The position numbers were made by a program, and so were the translations under genes. The notes under the pieces were generated by a model. The model searched no databases and was not told where the DNA came from. It was given only the letters and a program-made list of their open reading frames with translations. From Cynocephalus volans (Eukaryota > Chordata > Mammalia > Dermoptera > Cynocephalidae): 64,000 nucleotides of DNA. Position 1 is the first letter of the stretch; every line of letters begins with the position of its first letter. The stretch covers positions 47,219,095 to 47,283,094 of the forward strand of contig NC_084464.1 of NCBI RefSeq assembly GCF_027409185.1, written 5' to 3'. Shown here in pieces: positions 58,906-64,000 of the stretch.

Positions 58906-59879
58906 TTGATGACTTCGGAGGGAGCATTCTTTTTCCATAGATCCATACTGGCATAATCATTTAAACCTAGTGTGGAAACACAAATATGCTTTGTTTCCAT
59001 TTCTCTAGATTACTTTATAAGTCAGAAAAAAATCTCTTAAATGTTCTAGATAAGGTTTGCTATTTAAAATGTTTATTCTTTTGATTATCTTTTATCATTT
59101 CATCAAAGACAAAAATATATATGACTCAATAGTTGATTTACTTCTGAATAATTGTGTAAAAATCCAACTTCGGTAAAATGACCATATGTTAAATACAGTT
59201 GGGAAAATTATTTCTAAAGAAATTTTGTGATGTATTTTTCCACAAAGCAAATAATTCCATATTTAATTAAAATTTCATATTACTGCATGTATTCAAAATT
59301 TTGTTTTCCTTTAAGAAAGAAGAATCTACTTTTAGCCCCTCTAAGAGCTATCTTCTCTTATCTTCCCATTTCTTACCATTATTATGTGCGTGAGTCTAAA
59401 TTTTTATTTTTGAATATTTTTTCTTCACCATCCAACTTTGTATATTTTAATTTCCTACTTATAACTTACAAGGATCTCAGTGTTTTCCAGATAATGAGCT
59501 AGGTAGGAACATAACTGAATGCTTAGAGGCAGATATTTAACTTTTTGTCAAATTCCCCCCTTTTGTCCTTTTAAGAAGGTAGGTAAGAATTTGTCTGTCC
59601 CAAAGAGGTACACAGTAAATGTGATTTATTACCCAAATCTAAATTAGTAAAACTTGAATATTTAGTATGATAACAACACAAATTATTGTTTTTCCTTCCT
59701 ACTGTTCTTTGTAGCGTTCAATTCTTGCTAGTAAATTAGGTTAAAAGGGGACACGGACAAAGCAGGAGCTAACTTAAATTGTTCAATTTCACTGGACCTT
59801 AATAAAAAAAGGAAGTTCAAAGCAATGCTTAAAATTAGATTTTTTAAATGCTCACTTGTCAGAGGTGATGAATATCCCA

Positions 59880-60000
59880 ATTACCCTGATTTTATCATTA
59901 CGCATTGTATCCATGTATCAAAATATCACATGTACCCCATAAATATGTACAATTATTATGTATCAATTTAAAAATAAATAAATAATTTTTTAAAAAGAAG
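59880..60000 (+). repeat. L1 3' tail fragment
   Basis: The end series ATGTATCAAAATATCACATGTACCCCATAAATATG followed by an A-rich tail is an L1 3' end. It resembles the insert at 28554-28701. Confidence 0.8.
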
Positions 60001-60961
60001 ATAATATCTACCTCATAGTATTACTGTGAAGAGCAAATGAAAAAAATAGGTAAAGCATCAATCTCAGTGTTGGTTATTTTTTCTGAGGGCAGAGACCATG
60101 TCTTATTTATCTTTGTGTTCCCCGGTACGTAGGTGGTATCTACTCACATTTTTTAATTGAATAGAATTTCAAATGGATTTAGCCGTTATCGATTTTATTA
60201 ACTAGTAGAATATGAGGCTTGTTCAATTTGGTTCTATCAAAGTAGCCTACGTTTTGTTATCCCAAAGTTTAGCCAGTATCCCTGGTTCTTTGCAGGATTC
60301 CCTATTATCCAACATGAGGAAATGAGCAATGCTCTTCAAAAGCCTGCCTGTGAGGCCAGAAACTGCAGTATATTGTCTTTCTTAGCTAACGTGATTCATC
60401 TGATCAAGGGTAAAAAATTATAATTTCCTAACAGAAACAAGAGTGATGCCCCATAGCCTCTGGTAGGAATTATAATGTAAATTCATTGTGAGTCCTTAAG
60501 AACTCCATATGCCAGATTATTTGAAGGTAACTTCCTACCCAGGGTAAGAAAATAATGTTACTCAAGGACACTGATTCATCCCCAAACACTGAGCCCTAGG
60601 AGAGAGACTAGGAAGACAGAGGCATCTCTTGTCCTTCCCTTGAGGGTTAACCAGACAGGTACGGAGGGTGAGAAGGCCTATAATGCACTATGAAAAAAAC
60701 ATGAGTCTCTCTGGTATTCAGTGCATATGGCTGTTTTCTTGGATAAGGAGATTGGTTCAGCCATGAGAAGAGAGACAGAGGCTGACCAGAGAAGAAACAA
60801 GGAATTGTCCTAGCCCTTCTCCATTCATGAACCTCTGTGTTCTTAAATGAATTTGGCTGTGGCCAGAGAGTGCTAGTAGAAAATATCAATTAGGCTGTAT
60901 GGTCAGAGGCTAAGAGATGGTATCAGAAAGGGAAAAGCAGTCATGAAAAGGAGTTACTGAC

Positions 60962-61044
60962 CCATAAGGAATCATGTCAATGAGCATCTTGCTGTTTTCT
61001 GTGGCTATGTTTATCCTGTTTGCAATTGCAGTGAAGCCAAGAAT
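60962..61044 (-). CDS. SLC26A8: SLC26A8 coding exon: mid membrane domain
   Basis: This 83-nt exon encodes ILGFTAIANRINIATENSK and MLIDMIPY plus two bases of a Gly codon. It corresponds to human IIGFTVIANKISMATETSQ. It is the most 5' SLC26A8 exon recognised in the window. The acceptor is CTTACAG and the donor GTCAGT. It lies in the transporter (Sulfate_transp) domain. Confidence 0.9.
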
Positions 61045-63034
61045 CTGTAAGGGGTTTAAAAAAAAAGACATATGATTATCTAAATATCGTGCATTCTCCA
61101 GGAGCAGAAGCTCCCATAGTCTCTGGCAGAATGTAAAATGAAACCTGTGGCAGTCCCTATGCATGAACATTGGAGAGAGTGGCATGGGCAGTTCCGTGGA
61201 GCAAGAGGCAGTGGTCCTTCCTCATTCTTTTGGTTCTCTAAACTCCTTTTGGCACTGTAGCCAGATACAAAGCAACTTGGTCTCTGACAATGATGGCCCT
61301 GGTTTCTGCCTTGGTGCCTGACATAGTGATGGGAACAAATGAATGCCATGAACTCCCTCTCCCCACCAACATTAAATGGCTAGGCCAATATTATTTTCAG
61401 ATAATAGCTATATCAAGTTCTCAGTTTTAAAAGTTTTTAGATCCAGATACACTGTACTAATAAACTCATAAATAAGTCTTTTTAGGGGATTGTTGAGCTA
61501 TATTAAGAGAGAATCATATGACTAACCCATAATATGAGCAGCATTTGATAGTACAAAGGGAAAGGTCTTTAGCAAAGCAATTACCTGCTTTCCCCTGCCC
61601 CTTTCATCTACTTCTAAAAATGGCAATCCTTCCTCTAGTCCCTGACTTTCAACTAGAGAGAAAATACAAAACCTAGCAGCTGTTACACCTTATAAAGACC
61701 TTGCATCAAGGCAAATTAAACCAGAGGTGAGAGATCTCAATGCCCAGATTCTAAAATACTAATTATATAGTTGCTTTACCCCATTTTTCCTACTAACAAA
61801 TAAATCTTTTTCCAGCATCTACTCAAAGAGTTCAGCCAGACACTGAGCAGGACAGCAGCTGGCTTGGCTGTGACTCTTGTGATTAGATGAAGACCTCTAG
61901 GAAGCCAGATCAGAATGGAAGGAAGAATATGGATCACAGCTTGGGTCAGAAAAGGAATCTTGGTCTTTACATAGTTAAGGGGCAAGAAGTATGGCAAGTG
62001 GCCAAGGAATTCTTTTATTTCCCTTATAAAGGTAACACTTGCTCATAAAAGAAAGTGAAGAAAATATGAAACCTTGAAAAGCAAAAATAAATTACCCAAA
62101 GACAATTACTATTGACTTTTTTTGTGTGTTTGCTGTATAGCTTAAATACACACACATACGCATATATAAATTATGGACATATAGTATGTATGATTTCTTA
62201 TAGCTAAGGGACTCTGAATTGTCAGGATATTCTACCCAGATCCCAGATGTTGCCTTGAAAATTTTCATAACTATTTGAGACTGTTATCTTATGGACAGAT
62301 TGATGGGTGTGTTCACATCTGAACAGTAGTTTCTTGGTGGGTGCTGTGACAAGGTTTACAAGGTTTTTATACCCCAGCAGATTCCCTCTTCCCTCTCCCA
62401 TTTTCCTCACTGCCAGGAGAAACAGGGAGGTCTTTTTCCAGTTCTAACCTACATCTCTAATCCCCGCTATGTGGCAGAAAGTATGTCCCCATTACTTGAC
62501 TTGACATGTGTATAAGTAGCATATTGCAGACTTCATTAGCCTCTGGGTACAAATTAGGTCACAAAAAGTTTAATGCCTAAATTGTAATAATTCTAAGCTT
62601 CACCCATTTTATTGCTGGACCTCAGTTTCCTTCCCCACCTCACCCTATGGTGCATTGTAATTATTTATAGCATACCCCAAAGGAATATCTTAACTGTGGC
62701 TCACAAACCAATCTGTCAGCCATAGTCAACCCACTGCATCCTCTATACTCTTTCTTCCTTCCTGATAACCCTGGTTAATATCCATCGCCTCTGAGACTGC
62801 TTGGAAGAACATCACTATGATCCTTACTGCTGATGTCTCTTAAGAGAGGGCTAATGTCTGTGTCATGGATGCTGTCTACTGGCGACTCCAAAGCTGTGGC
62901 TTCCTAAGGTGCCAGAGCTGGGCTGGGTTCCATGAAAAGGAGAGGTTGCCCCTAACTCCACTTCCCAAACTCCACATACACATTTTTCCCAGAGCTCTAG
63001 GGCACCACTATTTGTCTCCAGGGTTTGTTTTATT
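61045..63034 (-). other. SLC26A8 intron, no exon found
   Basis: Two kilobases upstream (in gene sense) of the first recognised exon. I looked for the preceding membrane-domain exon (INKCIRISFNQYPIEFP-like) and did not find it. ORFs here are short. Confidence 0.5.
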
Positions 63035-63705
63035 TATATATTTATTTTTAAATTGACAAATAAAAATGTGTATATTTATCATATACAACATGTTCTGAAA
63101 TATGTACACATTGTAAAATGGCTGAATTGAGCTAATTAACATGTGTTATCTCAGATACATTTTTTTTTGTGGTGAGAAGACTTAAAATCTACTCAGCAAT
63201 TTTCAAGAATACAATACATTGTTATTAACTATAGTCACCATGTTGTACAGTAGATCTCTTGAACTTATCGATCTTATCTAACTGAAATTTTGTATTCTTT
63301 GACCAACATCTCCCCACCCTCCACCCCCTGCCCCTGCCTCCGGTAACCACCGTTCTCTTCCCTGTACTTTAATGAGTTAAATTTTTTTAGATTCCATATA
63401 TAAGTGAGATCATGCAGTGTTTGTCTTTCTGTACCTGGCTTATTTCACTTAAAATAATGTCCTCCAGTTTCATCCATGTTCTTGCAAATGACAGGATTTC
63501 CTTTTTTAAGGCTGAGTAGTATTCTATCGTGTATATATACCACATTTTCTTTACCTATTCACCCATTGATGGACACTTACGTTGATTCCATATCTTGGCT
63601 ATTGTGAATAGTGCTGCAATAAACATGGGAGTGCAGATATCTCTTTGACATACTGATTTAATTTCCTTTGGATATATACAAAGTAGTGGGATTGCTGGAT
63701 CTGTG
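63035..63705 (-). repeat. Old L1 3' part, antisense
   Basis: Plus strand reads the reverse L1 series: TGTACAGTAGATCTCTTGAACTTA, TCCATATATAAGTGAGATCATGCAG, TTCATCCATGTTCTTGCAAATGACAGG, TATTGTGAATAGTGCTGCAATAAACATG. Confidence 0.88.
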
Positions 63706-64000
63706 TCCAGGGTTTTAAAAAGTCCTTTGAAAAGGCAGCCCTTCAGCTTTTGGCCTTTATAAGTTAGTAGCTTTTGAACTACTCAAAGGCAGAAAGAACA
63801 TACAAGAGTAGACAACAATTATGAGACAGAGCTTGGTTGCAAGTCCCAAAGCAATGTTTCTCAATCTCGACGAGGATGGACCTAGATTAGTTAGTATAGG
63901 ATAGGTTATGCTGTGGCAACATACAAACCATGATATCTTAGCATCTTAACATATAAAAGTTATTTTTTTGCCCATACAAAGTCTATTGTGGGCTGGGGCT

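Larger units (their letters stand above)
34565..64000 (-). other. SLC26A8: SLC26A8 gene, 3' two thirds (partial; 5' exons beyond window)
   Basis: SLC26A8 (testis anion transporter 1, TAT1) is a sperm membrane anion exchanger of the SLC26/SulP family. It works with CFTR and, through its STAS region, binds MgcRacGAP; it is needed for sperm motility in mouse. Thirteen coding exons on the minus strand were placed from 61044 down to 34976. Every junction has GT-AG borders and compatible phases, and the joined frame is open for 666 residues. No stop or frameshift breaks it, so the gene looks functional. The first roughly 300 residues (N-terminus and early membrane helices) are not found up to 64000. 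Confidence 0.95.

Overview
The window is nuclear DNA from a placental mammal. It is AT-rich and dense in LINE-1, MIR, L2, MaLR LTRs and tRNA-derived SINEs, and the only genes are split by introns with GT-AG borders. There are no Alu elements. The young SINEs are monomers and dimers derived from tRNA-Ile, which I recall as the CYN-SINE type of colugos (Dermoptera, e.g. Galeopterus). That species call is an inference from remembered families, not a search result.

Two genes lie head-to-tail on the minus strand, in the order found on human chromosome 6p21 (SRPK1, then SLC26A8). Positions 1-13416 hold the 5' end of SRPK1: a CpG-island promoter (about 12950-13570), coding exon 1 (13404-13416), coding exon 2 (12815-12875) and a long stretch of the next intron. 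The short intron between the two exons (528 nt) is open in frame, as expected for the long intron-retaining isoform SRPK1a.

Positions 13417-34560 are intergenic. Their main content is a nearly full-length antisense L1 (17855-23313) with a YY1 motif at its 5' end, but with the whole reverse transcriptase part of ORF2 deleted in frame. Around it lie an MLT1 LTR split by a SINE dimer, older L1 pieces, and an unassigned degenerate stretch at 26160-27110.

Positions 34565-64000 hold the 3' two thirds of SLC26A8 (testis anion transporter 1). I could place thirteen coding exons with consistent splice phases. They join into 2001 nt (666 residues plus stop), covering the last part of the anion-transporter membrane domain, the STAS domain with its long intervening segment, and an acidic Glu/Pro-rich tail. 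The stop falls about 11 codons earlier than in the human protein as I recall it, and remnants of the lost tail remain after it. The 5' exons lie beyond position 64000.

The most distinctive small-scale observations are: a 5' half of tRNA-Glu inserted into an L1 with a perfect 16-bp target duplication (3337-3404); the same target sequence present three times around an L1 and a SINE (2174-3833); three copies of an 86-bp palindromic mariner-like element; and the open SRPK1 intron.
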